From positions 992,001 to 1,056,000 of the forward strand of contig NZ_CP093341.1 of assembly GCF_022637455.1 (NCBI RefSeq): 64,000 nucleotides of DNA, in the 5' to 3' direction. Source of the DNA: Lysobacter sp. S4-A87. Its GTDB lineage: Bacteria; Pseudomonadota; Gammaproteobacteria; Xanthomonadales; Xanthomonadaceae. The stretch's first letter is position 1. Each line of letters starts with the position of its first letter. Shown here one piece after another: positions 1-15,683 of this stretch. Below the pieces are notes generated by a model, which was given only the letters and a program-made list of their open reading frames with translations, was not told the origin of the DNA and did not search any database. The translations under genes and the position numbers were made by a program.

Positions 1-363
1 GGCCACGCCCTCGGCGTGGCTGAGGCTGGTGTGCAATGCCATGCCGGGCAGGCATGGGCAGCCACGCTCGTCGCGCGACAGCGGCACCTCTGCCGCCGGA
101 ATGCCGAGCACGCCGGCCAGCACCATTCGGTGCAGGGCGTAGGCAATGGTCAATGCTTCGCGGTCGGCCGGCAGTCGCCGATGCAGCACGCGCGAGCGTT
201 CGGCCGGATCGAGCAGGGTCCAGGCTTCGTCCAGCCAGGACTGCCACGCCTCAAGCTCGGCGAACGCGACCACGCACGAGCGCGCCCGCGAGGGCCGCAG
301 GTCCGGCGCGGCGGGCATGGCGCCAGGCACTCCGAGCGGGCGCACGGGCACGATCAGTGTCAT
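1..363 (-). CDS. 4'-phosphopantetheinyl transferase, N-terminal part (cut by window edge)
   Basis: Partial gene; the first 121 codons are visible, starting with ATG at 363 and still open at base 1. The reading ends in LSHAEGVA, which matches the conserved motif of Sfp/AcpT-type transferases where the polypeptide contacts coenzyme A (family motif NLSHS in Sfp). The preceding stretch RVLHRRLPADREALTIAYAL also fits the family's N-terminal helical segment. Enzymes of this family move the phosphopantetheine arm of CoA to a serine of acyl, peptidyl or aryl carrier proteins. The magnesium-binding and WxxKE motifs that would confirm activity lie beyond the window, so subtype (primary or secondary metabolism) is not decidable. 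Confidence 0.75.
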   Translation of the reverse strand, partial: MTLIVPVRPLGVPGAMPAAPDLRPSRARSCVVAFAELEAWQSWLDEAWTLLDPAERSRVLHRRLPADREALTIAYALHRMVLAGVLGIPAAEVPLSRDERGCPCLPGMALHTSLSHAEGVA

Positions 364-676
364 CCGACACCCCGCGCCGTGTTGAATCCCCGTGCCATCT
401 GTTCCCCCTGCCCGGCCTTGCGCCAGCTCACTGTCGATCACGACTACCCTCAACGCGGGAGCGCACGTGCTCAGGCCAAGTCGCCCATGGCGGGCCGCTT
501 GCGGCACCTTCGCGTCGCCCGCGCGTCCTGTTCCGGCCCCGCTGCGCGTTATCTGCTGCGAGGCCGGATATCACCACCGTGATGTCGCCTCCCACAGGGG
601 CCACCATGCGCGAACGCCAGCACAGCCATCCGTCCACGCCTTCGCGCGGCGCGTGCCGCGTCGGCGCCTGAGCACC
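364..676. other. Intergenic region, nothing recognised
   Basis: About 310 bases separate the leftward phosphopantetheinyl transferase from the rightward sugar dehydrogenase, so both promoters should lie here. I see no convincing -35/-10 pair, terminator or conserved RNA. A short open frame at 606-671 has no supporting composition or ribosome binding site and is not called. Confidence 0.4.
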
Positions 677-2104
<1,428 letters not shown>

Positions 2105-2156
2105 CATCGCCCGCCCATTCCAACCCTTCCCCCACCCCTTTCGGAGATCCACCGCG

Positions 2157-3197
2157 ATGAAGGTCCTCGTTACCGGCACGGCCGGATTCATCGGCTCGCA
2201 TGTCGCGCTGGAACTGCTGCGGCGCGGTGACGAAGTGGTGGGATTCGACAACCTCAACAACTATTACGACGTCGGCCTGAAGAAGGCGCGGCTGGCGCGC
2301 TTCATCAGCCACCCGCGCTACACGCACCTGCATGCCGACCTGGCCGACCGCGACGCCGTCGAGGCCGCGTTTGAGCGCCATCGTCCGCAGCGGGTGGTGC
2401 ACCTGGCCGCGCAGGCGGGCGTGCGCTACGCAGCGGAGAATCCGCACGTCTACATCAACAGCAACGTCACCGGTTTCCTGCACGTGCTGGAAGGTTGTCG
2501 CCGCCACACCAGCGAGCACCTGGTATTCGCGTCGACCAGTTCGGTCTACGGCGCGAATACGTCGATGCCCTTCTCCGAGCACCAGCCGACCGAACACCCG
2601 TTGACGCTCTATGCGGCGACGAAGAAGGCGAACGAACAGATGGCGCACAGCTACGCGCATCTGTACGCGATCCCGAGCACGGGCCTGCGCTTCTTCACCG
2701 TCTACGGCCCCTGGGGACGTCCGGACATGGCGCTGTTCCTGTTCACCAAGGCCATCCTGGCAGGCGAACCGGTGCCGGTGTTCAACCATGGCCGGCACAA
2801 GCGCAGCTTCACCTACATCGACGACATCGTCGCCGGCGTGGTGCGCGCCCTGGACCGGATCCCGACGCCCGACGATGGTTGGCGCGGCGAATCGCCGGAC
2901 CCGGCCAGCAGCGGCGTCGCGCCGTACCGCCTGTACAACATCGGCAGCCGCGAGAGCGTGGAGCTGCTGCGCTACATCGAAGTGCTGGAGCAATGCCTGG
3001 GACGCAAGGCCACGCTGCAGATGCTGCCGCTGCAGGCCGGCGACGTCCCGTCGACCGAAGCCGATTGCAGCGACCTCGCGCACGACATGGGCTACAGCCC
3101 GCAGTTCACGGTCGAGGAAGGCGTGGAGAATTTCGTGCGCTGGTATCGCGACTACTACCACCTCGGCGCAGCAGTACCAGCACGCCAATACGCCTGA
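2157..3197 (+). CDS. NAD-dependent UDP-glucuronate/UDP-hexosaminuronate 4-epimerase
   Basis: 346-residue short-chain dehydrogenase/reductase of the extended epimerase class. It has the NAD-binding motif TGTAGFIGSH at residues 7-16, a serine-rich catalytic stretch FASTSSVYG, and the YxxxK pair in YAATKK. The signature TVYGPWGRPDMALFLFTKAI and the KRSFTYIDDIV block are typical of CapI/Gla-like UDP-glucuronate 4-epimerases, which invert C4 of the uronic acid. The ATG at 2157 follows GGAGATCC. The gene starts 52 nt after the sugar dehydrogenase, so the two probably act in sequence: oxidation at C6, then epimerisation at C4. The preferred sugar (GlcA, GlcNAcA or GalNAcA) cannot be read from sequence. 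Confidence 0.88.
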   Translation: MKVLVTGTAGFIGSHVALELLRRGDEVVGFDNLNNYYDVGLKKARLARFISHPRYTHLHADLADRDAVEAAFERHRPQRVVHLAAQAGVRYAAENPHVYINSNVTGFLHVLEGCRRHTSEHLVFASTSSVYGANTSMPFSEHQPTEHPLTLYAATKKANEQMAHSYAHLYAIPSTGLRFFTVYGPWGRPDMALFLFTKAILAGEPVPVFNHGRHKRSFTYIDDIVAGVVRALDRIPTPDDGWRGESPDPASSGVAPYRLYNIGSRESVELLRYIEVLEQCLGRKATLQMLPLQAGDVPSTEADCSDLAHDMGYSPQFTVEEGVENFVRWYRDYYHLGAAVPARQYA

Positions 3198-3200
3198 CAC

Positions 3201-3241
3201 AAAGCAAAAGGGCCGATGGTTTCCCATCGGCCCTTCGCTTT
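3201..3241. terminator. Bidirectional intrinsic terminator
   Basis: A perfect 10-bp stem GGGCCGATGG/CCATCGGCCC (3210-3219, 3224-3233) with a 4-nt loop is flanked by complementary A- and T-rich tracts. It can end the rightward sugar operon and, on the other strand, the leftward tRNA-Arg transcript. Confidence 0.85.
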
Positions 3242-3247
3242 CTTGTG

Positions 3248-3324
3248 TGGCGCGCCCGGAGAGATTCGAACTCCCGACCACCAAGTTCGTAGCCTGGTGC
3301 TCTATCCAGCTGAGCTACGGGCGC
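3248..3324 (-). tRNA. tRNA-Arg(ACG)
   Basis: 77-nt cloverleaf on the minus strand with encoded CCA. The acceptor arms GCGCCCG and CGGGCGC pair fully, the D-arm reads AGCTCAGCTGGATAGAGC, and the T-arm contains GTTCGAATC. The anticodon loop CTACGAA gives anticodon ACG, which is normally edited to ICG and reads CGU, CGC and CGA. It lies downstream of csrA and tRNA-Ser(GCT), as argV follows serV in Escherichia coli. Confidence 0.95.
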
Positions 3325-3335
3325 TGAGTTGAAAA

Positions 3336-3364
3336 ATTATGACGGGTCGATTTCGATTCGTCAA
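3336..3364 (-). promoter_or_regulatory. Sigma-70 promoter of tRNA-Arg
   Basis: On the minus strand TTGACG (3364-3359) and CATAAT (3341-3336) are separated by exactly 17 nt. The -10 ends 11 nt before the mature 5' end of the tRNA. This is the best promoter by consensus in the window. Confidence 0.8.
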
Positions 3365-3552
3365 ACATTTTTCGAACATTTTCCTGTCGATTGCCTCGCT
3401 CATTGCGAGGGTCTTCAGGACCACGAAACACCCGGAGGAGTTTCGTGATTGGCGAAGTCCGCGGTTCCGGGCATCGCATGGAGCCATCCATGTCGACGCG
3501 TTCTCAGGAGGTGCATTGCACTACCTGCGGAACCCGGCCCCGCCGGAAAAAC

Positions 3553-3645
3553 TGGCGGAGACTGAGGGATTCGAACCCTCGATGGAGCTTTTGACCCCAT
3601 ACTCCCTTAGCAGGGGAGCCCCTTCGGCCTCTCGGGCAAGTCTCC
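3553..3645 (-). tRNA. tRNA-Ser(GCT)
   Basis: 93-nt tRNA with the long variable arm typical of serine tRNAs and encoded CCA. The acceptor stem GGAGACT pairs with AGTCTCC. The anticodon stem CTCCC/GGGAG encloses loop CTGCTAA, so the anticodon is GCT, reading AGC and AGU. It follows csrA on the same strand, matching the csrA-serV order of enterobacteria. Confidence 0.95.
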
Positions 3646-3674
3646 GCGACAAACTCAATTCGGCGCGGGCGCAA

Positions 3675-3703
3675 AGCATAACGGCTCGCCCCGCGCACGG
3701 CAA
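3675..3703 (-). promoter_or_regulatory. Probable sigma-70 promoter of tRNA-Ser
   Basis: On the minus strand TTGCCG (3703-3698) and TATGCT (3680-3675) have 17-nt spacing. They lie between the csrA stop codon and the tRNA, so the tRNA can be transcribed independently of csrA. Confidence 0.6.
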
Positions 3704-3713
3704 ACAATTTGTG

Positions 3714-3917
3714 TCAGCCGTCGGTGCTCTTGCCCGCATCGTCAGCGGGTTCTTCGCCGCGCTGGATTCGCTGGTAGATCTCTTCGCGGTGCACAGCGAC
3801 ATCTTTCGGTGCGGTAATTCCGATACGCACCTGGTTGCCCTTGACGCCGAGCACGGTGACAGTCACCGAGTCGCCGATCATCAGGGTCTCACCGACGCGA
3901 CGCGTCAGGATCAGCAT
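3714..3917 (-). CDS. csrA: Carbon storage regulator CsrA/RsmA
   Basis: 67-residue RNA-binding global regulator. It opens [16 protein letters not shown] and continues through [11 protein letters not shown] and HREEIYQRI, the canonical CsrA core. The homodimer binds GGA motifs in 5' leaders and controls translation and stability of mRNAs for carbon storage, motility, biofilm and virulence factors. The conserved N-terminal Leu4 and Arg7 and the C-terminal Arg of the RNA-binding face are present. The tail after residue 50 ([13 protein letters not shown]) is acidic and unconserved. An AGGAGA ribosome binding site precedes the ATG. It follows alaS on the same strand with a 138-nt gap, as in E. coli. 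Confidence 0.97.
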   Translation of the reverse strand: MLILTRRVGETLMIGDSVTVTVLGVKGNQVRIGITAPKDVAVHREEIYQRIQRGEEPADDAGKSTDG

Positions 3918-4055
3918 CTAACATCTCCTATGGCCGGCAGGTCCGCCGCCGGCAAATGGACGCTCCCGGGAGCGCCTCCAGTTCTGTACACAAACGTGAA
4001 CCATATTAGCGGCCGGTCAAACGTGACCGCAACCGCAGAAGGTCATGTTTCTCGT

Positions 4056-6704
<2,649 letters not shown>

Positions 6705-6946
6705 GCCTGCGCGCGGAGTCAGTGACCGGACTGGGCGGACCGGCCCATGTCCCTCACGATGGGGACGTCGACAGGAGCAGGCAACCCAGGACCCGAAAGC
6801 CGGTTAGGTTAACAGGACCGCGCAAGCTCTGCGCGAAGGCCCGGGAACCCCTGGCCGGTGCCTGGCAGCGGCTGCGCGGATGCGTCGATCAGTACCAGCA
6901 TCTACGAAAAGTTCGCCGGTGTGTGCCATCCGGCTCGGCAGCCGGG

Positions 6947-7510
6947 TCAGTCGTCCGGATCGAAACGGGTGGCGGCGCGCACGCTGGCGCCGTCGAAGCC
7001 CCGACGCATCAGGAAATCCGCGGCCTTGCGCCGCAGGTTCAATTCTTCGGTCACCCCGGGGCCGAACCGGCGCTGGACCAGCTCACGGGCGTTCTCGGCC
7101 CAGTCGCCCTCATAGGTCTCCATCGCCCGGGCGACGGCCTCGCGGTCCAGCCCGTGGGTGACCAGTTCGGCGCGGATCCGGACCGGCCCGTAGCCACTGC
7201 CGGCACGGCCACGGACCAGGCTTTCGGCGAAACGCTTGTCGTCCTGCCAGCCCTCGCCTGCCAGACGGCCCACGGCCGCCTCGACCTGCCCGGCATCCAG
7301 TCCGCGCGAGGTCAGCTTGCGACTCAGTTCCTTGCGCGAATGCTCGCGCCGGGCCAGCAGGCCCAGCGCTCGCTGCAACGGCGTCTGCTCCGGGCGCCCG
7401 CGGCGACGGGCTGGGCCGGGGCCGGCGCCGGGGTCGGCGCCGATACCGTCGCGGTCACCGGCCCCGGACCCGATGCCCGGTGCGTCATCGTCTGGCGAGT
7501 CGCCGTGCAT
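6947..7510 (-). CDS. recX: RecA regulatory protein RecX
   Basis: 187-residue RecX family protein, a modulator that binds within the RecA filament groove and limits its extension and its strand-exchange and co-protease activities. The three-helix repeats are visible: [20 protein letters not shown], then [22 protein letters not shown], then the C-terminal [13 protein letters not shown]. The first 40 residues are a Gly/Asp/Pro-rich low-complexity tail and may be unstructured. The gene begins 27 nt after the recA stop, so the two are probably co-transcribed with translation of recX kept low. Confidence 0.93.
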   Translation of the reverse strand: MHGDSPDDDAPGIGSGAGDRDGIGADPGAGPGPARRRGRPEQTPLQRALGLLARREHSRKELSRKLTSRGLDAGQVEAAVGRLAGEGWQDDKRFAESLVRGRAGSGYGPVRIRAELVTHGLDREAVARAMETYEGDWAENARELVQRRFGPGVTEELNLRRKAADFLMRRGFDGASVRAATRFDPDD

Positions 7511-7537
7511 CGACGCCTACCCTTCCCTTGCGGTCCG

Positions 7538-8578
<1,041 letters not shown>

Positions 8579-8745
8579 CGTGGATTCCTTGAGGTCTGGT
8601 TGGCGTGTTGACGGCATTCGTGTTGGGGACAACTTAGGCTTGGCAGGTCGCACGGACTGAGACTCCCGTGGATGGACTGCAAATCTGTTCGATCAGGGAA
8701 CCGGTGGGCATTGGCGCACTCCAAAGCGGATGGTGGGGAAAGGCC

Positions 8746-8757
8746 GCACCGCGGTGC
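8746..8757. repeat. 12-bp perfect palindrome between lexA and recA
   Basis: GCACCGCGGTGC lies about 30 nt after the lexA stop codon. It has no T-tract, so it is a weak candidate for a terminator or an attenuating hairpin between lexA and recA. Confidence 0.4.
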
Positions 8758-8788
8758 TGGAACACCCCGCTCCGGGTCATGAAAAAGT

Positions 8789-9457
8789 TCATCGGTTCGG
8801 CCTCACCAGCCCGCAGTACAGGCCTTCGATGGCGAAATCCTGGTCGGGCTCGACCTCGATCGGCGCGTAGTCCGGGTTGCGCGGCAGCAGGCGGATGCGG
8901 TCCTTGCCGATCTTGAGCAGCTTTACGGTGATCTCGTCGTCGATGCGGGCGACCACGATCTGCCCCGAGCGCGCGTCACGGGTGCGGTGCACGCCGATCA
9001 GGTCGCCGTTGAAGATGCCTTCGTCGCGCATCGAGTCGCCCTTGACCTTGAGCAGGTAGTCGGGCGTCGGCGAGAAGAACACGCGGTCGAGCAGGACGAA
9101 ATCGTCGGAGCCGATGTCGGCACCGATCGGCCGGCCGGCGGCGACCTGCCCCAGCACCGGCAGCCGCAGGGCATCGTCGGAGACGGCGGCGGGGTCGGCG
9201 GCAGGGTCCACGGCCTGGACGGCAACCGTGTCGGCCACCTCCGCCACCGGCGCCACCAGGCGGATGCCGCGGGCCCGGCCCGGCATGCGCTGGATCGCGC
9301 CGGCCTGCTCGAGCGCCTCGAGGTGGTACTGGGCCGCACGCACGCTGCTGAAGCCCATGGCGCGGGCGATCTCGGTCTGCGAAGGCGGCACGCCCTCGGC
9401 TTCGATCCGCTCGGCGATCAGGGTGAGGATGGCGCGCTGGGTGCTGGTGATGTCCAT
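8789..9457 (-). CDS. lexA: SOS repressor LexA
   Basis: 222-residue repressor and autoprotease. The N-terminal winged helix-turn-helix spans roughly residues 1-65, with recognition segment EIARAMGFSSVRAAQYHLEA. The self-cleavage bond Ala107-Gly108 is in VAAGRP. The serine-lysine dyad is Ser142 (KGDSMRDEG) and Lys179 (EITVKLLK). The start is taken as ATG 9457, because the upstream TTG at 9466 lies inside the operator. RecA filaments trigger cleavage and release the SOS genes. The operator at 9457-9475 indicates autoregulation. Its position immediately at the start codon means either a leaderless transcript or a promoter overlapped by the operator. Confidence 0.96.
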   Translation of the reverse strand: MDITSTQRAILTLIAERIEAEGVPPSQTEIARAMGFSSVRAAQYHLEALEQAGAIQRMPGRARGIRLVAPVAEVADTVAVQAVDPAADPAAVSDDALRLPVLGQVAAGRPIGADIGSDDFVLLDRVFFSPTPDYLLKVKGDSMRDEGIFNGDLIGVHRTRDARSGQIVVARIDDEITVKLLKIGKDRIRLLPRNPDYAPIEVEPDQDFAIEGLYCGLVRPNR

Positions 9458-9475
9458 TAGTAGCAATACTACTAA
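9457..9475. promoter_or_regulatory. LexA operator (SOS box, Xanthomonadales type)
   Basis: TTAGTAGCAATACTACTAA is a near-perfect palindrome and fits exactly the TTAG-N6-TACTA site established for Xylella and Xanthomonas LexA rather than the E. coli CTGT-N8-ACAG box. It abuts and shares one base with the lexA start codon, so bound LexA would block its own transcription. Confidence 0.9.
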
Positions 9476-9521
9476 CAGGCTTTTCCCGCCGTCAACCCCC
9501 TGCCCGCCCTGCCTTGCGCCC

Positions 9522-10022
9522 TCAGGCCATCAGCTCGACCAGCCCGTGCAGGGCCGCGGCCACGGTCTGCCGGCGCACGTCGTCGCGGTCGCCGTCGAAA
9601 TGGAAGGTCACTGCGGTCGGGTAACCGCCACGCCGCTTCCAGGCGATCCAGACCGTGCCGACCGGCTTGTCCTCGGTTCCGCCACCGGGTCCGGCGATGC
9701 CGGTCACGGCGACCGCCAGCGTCGCGCCGGAATGCACGAGCGCGCCGGAGACCATCTCGATCACCGTGTCGCGGCTGACCGCGCCGTGCTGTTCGAGCGT
9801 TTGCGGGCGCACGCCCAGCAACGCCTGCTTGGCCTCGTAGCTGTACGCCGCCATGCCCGCCTCGAACCAGTTCGAGGAGCCGGGGATGTCGGTCAGCATC
9901 TTGGCGATCCAGCCGCCGGTGCAGCTTTCGGCGGTGACCAGGGTCTGGCGGTGGTTGCGGGCCGCTTCGCCCACCTGCTCGGCGAGGCGATGCAGGGCGG
10001 CATCGGAGACGTCGTTTTTCAT
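9522..10022 (-). CDS. pncC: Nicotinamide-nucleotide amidohydrolase, CinA C-terminal domain type
   Basis: 166-residue stand-alone CinA C-terminal domain. It deamidates nicotinamide mononucleotide to nicotinate mononucleotide, recycling pyridine nucleotides formed for example by NAD-dependent DNA ligase. Signature motifs are VTAESCTGGWIAKMLT and VTGIAGPGGGTEDKPVGTVW. The ATG at 10022 gives MKNDVSDAAL; the longer upstream frame has no family similarity. In E. coli the homologue (ygaD) also lies next to recA; here lexA is inserted between them. Confidence 0.93.
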   Translation of the reverse strand: MKNDVSDAALHRLAEQVGEAARNHRQTLVTAESCTGGWIAKMLTDIPGSSNWFEAGMAAYSYEAKQALLGVRPQTLEQHGAVSRDTVIEMVSGALVHSGATLAVAVTGIAGPGGGTEDKPVGTVWIAWKRRGGYPTAVTFHFDGDRDDVRRQTVAAALHGLVELMA

Positions 10023-10054
10023 GCGCGCATCATAGCCGCAAGCGAAGCGGCAAT

Positions 10055-10082
10055 CCCCTCTCCCGCGAACGCGGGAGAGGGG
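10055..10082. repeat. REP-like palindrome (CCCCTCTCCCGCG family)
   Basis: A 13-bp perfect stem CCCCTCTCCCGCG/CGCGGGAGAGGGG with a 2-nt loop lies between the TonB receptor stop and pncC. The same core recurs at 50149-50174, so this is a dispersed intergenic repeat. It can also form a strong transcript 3'-end hairpin. Confidence 0.8.
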
Positions 10083-10094
10083 CCACATCTGCGA

Positions 10095-12713
10095 TCAGTA
10101 CAGGATCCGCAACGTCATGCCGTAGGTGCGCGGCGCGCCGAGGAATCCGTTGAACGAGTTGAACGGATTGTTCGGCGCCGGCGACACGTTCTGCAGCGGC
10201 GCGTCGAAGCCGACCTGGACATAGTCCTCGTCGGTGAGGTTCAGCGCCCACAGCTCGACCATCCAGTTCCTGTTCTGCTTGCCGATGCCGATGCGTGCAT
10301 TGACCACGGTGAAGCCGTCCTGGACCTTCTCCACGTCCAGGTCCGAGCCGGTGTTGTACTCGGACATGTACTTGGCGCCGAGGTTGAAGCGCGCCAACAG
10401 GTCGCCGGCGAACGGATAGTCGTAGGTCACCGAGGCCGATGTCGACCAGTACGGGGCGAAGCTCACCCGGCTGCCCGGCAGCTTGTACAGCGCGCCCGTG
10501 GGCGCGACGAAATCGCCGCCGGGAATGTTGTCGCCGTAACGGGTGTCTGCATAGGTCACGCCACCCTGCACCATGAGCCCGCGAGTGGCCTGCCACAGCA
10601 CCTCGGTGTCGATGCCCTTGGAGATCACTTCGGGAATCGAGCGCACCACGAAGCTGGTGCCGAGGAAGCTGTTGAGCTGGAAGTCCTCGTAGGTCTGGTG
10701 GAACAGCGTGGCGTTGAGCAGCAGGTTGCCTTCGTCCCAGGTGGTCTTGGCGCCGAGCTCGTAGCTGTCGACGAACTCGCCCGGGAACGAGGTGTCGTTG
10801 ACCGGCAGGATGCCCGAGCCGCCACTGGACAGGCCGGTGTTGGACTGCACGCGGTCGAGGTTGAAGCCGCCGGCCTTGTAGCCGCGTGCGGCCGAGGCGT
10901 AGCCCATCCAGTGCTCGTTCCAGCGGTACGCCGCCTTGAGCGTGCCGGACCATTCCTTCTCATCGCTTTCCTGGTGGGTGACGCGGCCGTTGTGCAGCGG
11001 ATTGGCCCACGGCAGGCAGGAGAAGCCGATCACCTGCGGGATCACCGTCGGCAACGCCGCCTGCGGGACGCCGCGCGCCAGCAGCGCCGCCGCCACGCGT
11101 TGCTGCCCGCCCGGTCCGAGCATCGCCGAGCAGCCGGGGCTGCCATTGGGATTGCTGTAGGCCGAATCGAGCTCCTTCTCCTCGCGGGTGTAGCGCAGGC
11201 CCAGGGTCAGGTCCAGCGCATCGGTCGCGTGCCAGGTGTTGTTGGTGAAGATCGCCGCACTCTTGGCGTTCTGCTTGTAGACGTCGTCGGCACCGAAGCC
11301 GGCGAACACCGTGCCGAACGGCCGGCCGCTCGCCTGCGACAGGAACAGCGGCGCGGTCGGGCTGCGCCCCAGTGCCGGGTTGATCATCGACAGCAGCGCC
11401 ACCGACAGGTAAGGCTCGTAGGCATTGCCGATGCGGTAGGTCTCGTTGCGATCGAGGTCTTCGTCGGAATAGAACAGCCCGACCATCCAGTCGATGCTGT
11501 CGCTGGCGCCGGTCAGGCGGAATTCCTGGGTGAAGGTCTCGAAGCCGGTCAGCGACTCGTCTTCCTCGCCGTTGCGGTAGAGGATGTCGGCGCTGCTGAA
11601 GTCGAAGTCCAGGCCATTGATCGAATCCCACTCGCGCCAGGCGGTGATCGAGGTCAGCGTCGCCCCGTCGAACCACGGCGTGATCCAGTTGACCTCGGCG
11701 GCGACACCCTTGTCCTTGATGTCCTGCTTGGTGCTGCGGTTGCTCCAGGCCACGCGTGCGAACGGATCGGCCACTGGCGCCACGCCTTCGTCCGGCGACA
11801 GGGCGTTGACGATGTCGCCGGTCGCGCCGCGCACCGTGGTCACGCCGACGCAGCAGTTTTCCTCGCGACTGGTGAAGTCGGCGATGAAATTGATGTCGAG
11901 GTTGTCGGTCGGCTCCAGCAACAGCTGGCCGCGCAGGGTGTGGAAATTCTGGTCGCCGTCGTCGGTCTCCACGCGCGGGCCGGCGCCGGTGTGCACGTCG
12001 GTGAATCCGTCGCGCTTGCGCTTGGCGGCGTAGACACGGAACGCTGCCATGTCGCTGATCGGCACATTGAGCGAGCCGGCGACACCGACCGCGTTGTAGT
12101 TGCCGACCGTCAGCTCGCCTTCGACCTGGGTGAGGTAATGCGGGCGCTTGGTGATCACGTTGATCACGCCTGCGGAGGTGTTCTTGCCGAACACGGTGCC
12201 CTGCGGCCCCTTCAGCACTTCGATGCGCTCGATCTCGCCGAGGTCGCCGAAGCCGACGCCGTTGCGCGGCCGGTACACGCCGTCGATGACCACGCCGACC
12301 GACGATTCCAGGCCGGCGTTGTCGCCGACCGTGCCGATGCCGCGGATGCGTGCGGTGGTCTGGGCTTCGCTCTGGGTGCTGGTGACGGTCAGGCCGGGCA
12401 CCAGCACCTGCAGGTCCTTGACGTCACGAACGCCGGTGTCCTGCAGCAACTGCTCGGGCAAGGCGGTGATGGCGATCGGCACGTCCTGCAGCGCTTCCTC
12501 GCGCTTCTGCGCCGTGACCGTCAATCCAGCCAGCGTGGTCGGTTCTTCATCCTTCTTCAGCTCGCCGCCCTGCAGGACCGGGGCCGCTGCAGCCTCCTGG
12601 GCCTGGACCGACCAGACTGGCGTCGCGAGCGTCGTCGCGATCGCGAGCGCAAGCAGCTTCCTGGTCACGTTCTTTGTGGTGCCCACTGAAATAACTGGCT
12701 TGCACGAAACCAT
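10095..12713 (-). CDS. TonB-dependent outer-membrane receptor
   Basis: 872-residue outer-membrane receptor that imports a ligand with energy from TonB-ExbBD. A signal peptide covers about the first 35 residues (KLLALAIATTLATPVWSVQA). A TonB-box-like LTVTAQKREEALQDVPIAI follows, then the plug domain (VPGLTVTSTQSEAQTTARIRG, VIDGVYRPRNGVGFGDL). A 22-strand barrel follows, ending TLRILY with an aromatic last residue. The start at 12713 is preceded by GGGAGGGGAC. There is no partner regulator, FecR-like protein or hydrolase beside it. It resembles the large xanthomonad family of TonB receptors implicated in uptake of siderophores, vitamins or plant-derived sugars. The ligand is unknown. Confidence 0.92.
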   Translation of the reverse strand: MVSCKPVISVGTTKNVTRKLLALAIATTLATPVWSVQAQEAAAAPVLQGGELKKDEEPTTLAGLTVTAQKREEALQDVPIAITALPEQLLQDTGVRDVKDLQVLVPGLTVTSTQSEAQTTARIRGIGTVGDNAGLESSVGVVIDGVYRPRNGVGFGDLGEIERIEVLKGPQGTVFGKNTSAGVINVITKRPHYLTQVEGELTVGNYNAVGVAGSLNVPISDMAAFRVYAAKRKRDGFTDVHTGAGPRVETDDGDQNFHTLRGQLLLEPTDNLDINFIADFTSREENCCVGVTTVRGATGDIVNALSPDEGVAPVADPFARVAWSNRSTKQDIKDKGVAAEVNWITPWFDGATLTSITAWREWDSINGLDFDFSSADILYRNGEEDESLTGFETFTQEFRLTGASDSIDWMVGLFYSDEDLDRNETYRIGNAYEPYLSVALLSMINPALGRSPTAPLFLSQASGRPFGTVFAGFGADDVYKQNAKSAAIFTNNTWHATDALDLTLGLRYTREEKELDSAYSNPNGSPGCSAMLGPGGQQRVAAALLARGVPQAALPTVIPQVIGFSCLPWANPLHNGRVTHQESDEKEWSGTLKAAYRWNEHWMGYASAARGYKAGGFNLDRVQSNTGLSSGGSGILPVNDTSFPGEFVDSYELGAKTTWDEGNLLLNATLFHQTYEDFQLNSFLGTSFVVRSIPEVISKGIDTEVLWQATRGLMVQGGVTYADTRYGDNIPGGDFVAPTGALYKLPGSRVSFAPYWSTSASVTYDYPFAGDLLARFNLGAKYMSEYNTGSDLDVEKVQDGFTVVNARIGIGKQNRNWMVELWALNLTDEDYVQVGFDAPLQNVSPAPNNPFNSFNGFLGAPRTYGMTLRILY

Positions 12714-13042
12714 CGCGTCCCCTCCCCTCGAGTAATTGGATGTACGGCGTCCTGACCCAACAGCCAATGCACACGCCCCCTTTTGGCGCGACCGGCGACA
12801 CCCCCACCCAACGCAACACGGTCCCGATGGGCATACGGCAGCGAACGGCAACGGAAACGTAACATGTCCTTCGGACAGGCAATGTGGCAGTGCAGCAGGG
12901 AGTGGGGCGCGGCCGGCCAGCGAGCACGGATTCGCCCTGCAGGCAACGGGGTCCCGAATCCGCCCACGGCTGATAGCCTAGCGACCTCCCTCGCCGGCCC
13001 CCTGCGCCGGCCCTCCCGCACGCATACGAAGATCCACGATCC
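12714..13042. other. Divergent intergenic region, TonB receptor / mutS
   Basis: 329 bases between divergent genes. It must hold both promoters. I see a weak TTGGCT-N17-TACATC pair on the minus strand and a small hairpin TGTCC/GGACA at 12865-12877, but no confident operator. Composition is like the surroundings. Confidence 0.4.
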
Positions 13043-15619
<2,577 letters not shown>

Positions 15620-15683
15620 GTCCGCACTGCCACTCTGCGACCACATCGCTACACTAGGTCGCAGAACGGGGACAGGGGTGGTC

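Noticed and set aside
16-582. Open frames on the plus strand at the left edge
   Set aside because: The opposite strand reads as a phosphopantetheinyl transferase with a conserved LSH motif, which is the better explanation of 1-363.
364-676. A riboswitch or regulatory RNA before the sugar dehydrogenase
   Set aside because: No recognised riboswitch core or consistent stem pattern could be found by eye.
9114-12689. An 1191-codon open frame on the plus strand
   Set aside because: Shadow of lexA, pncC and the TonB receptor; its translation is low-complexity Arg/Ala/Gly/Val with no domain.
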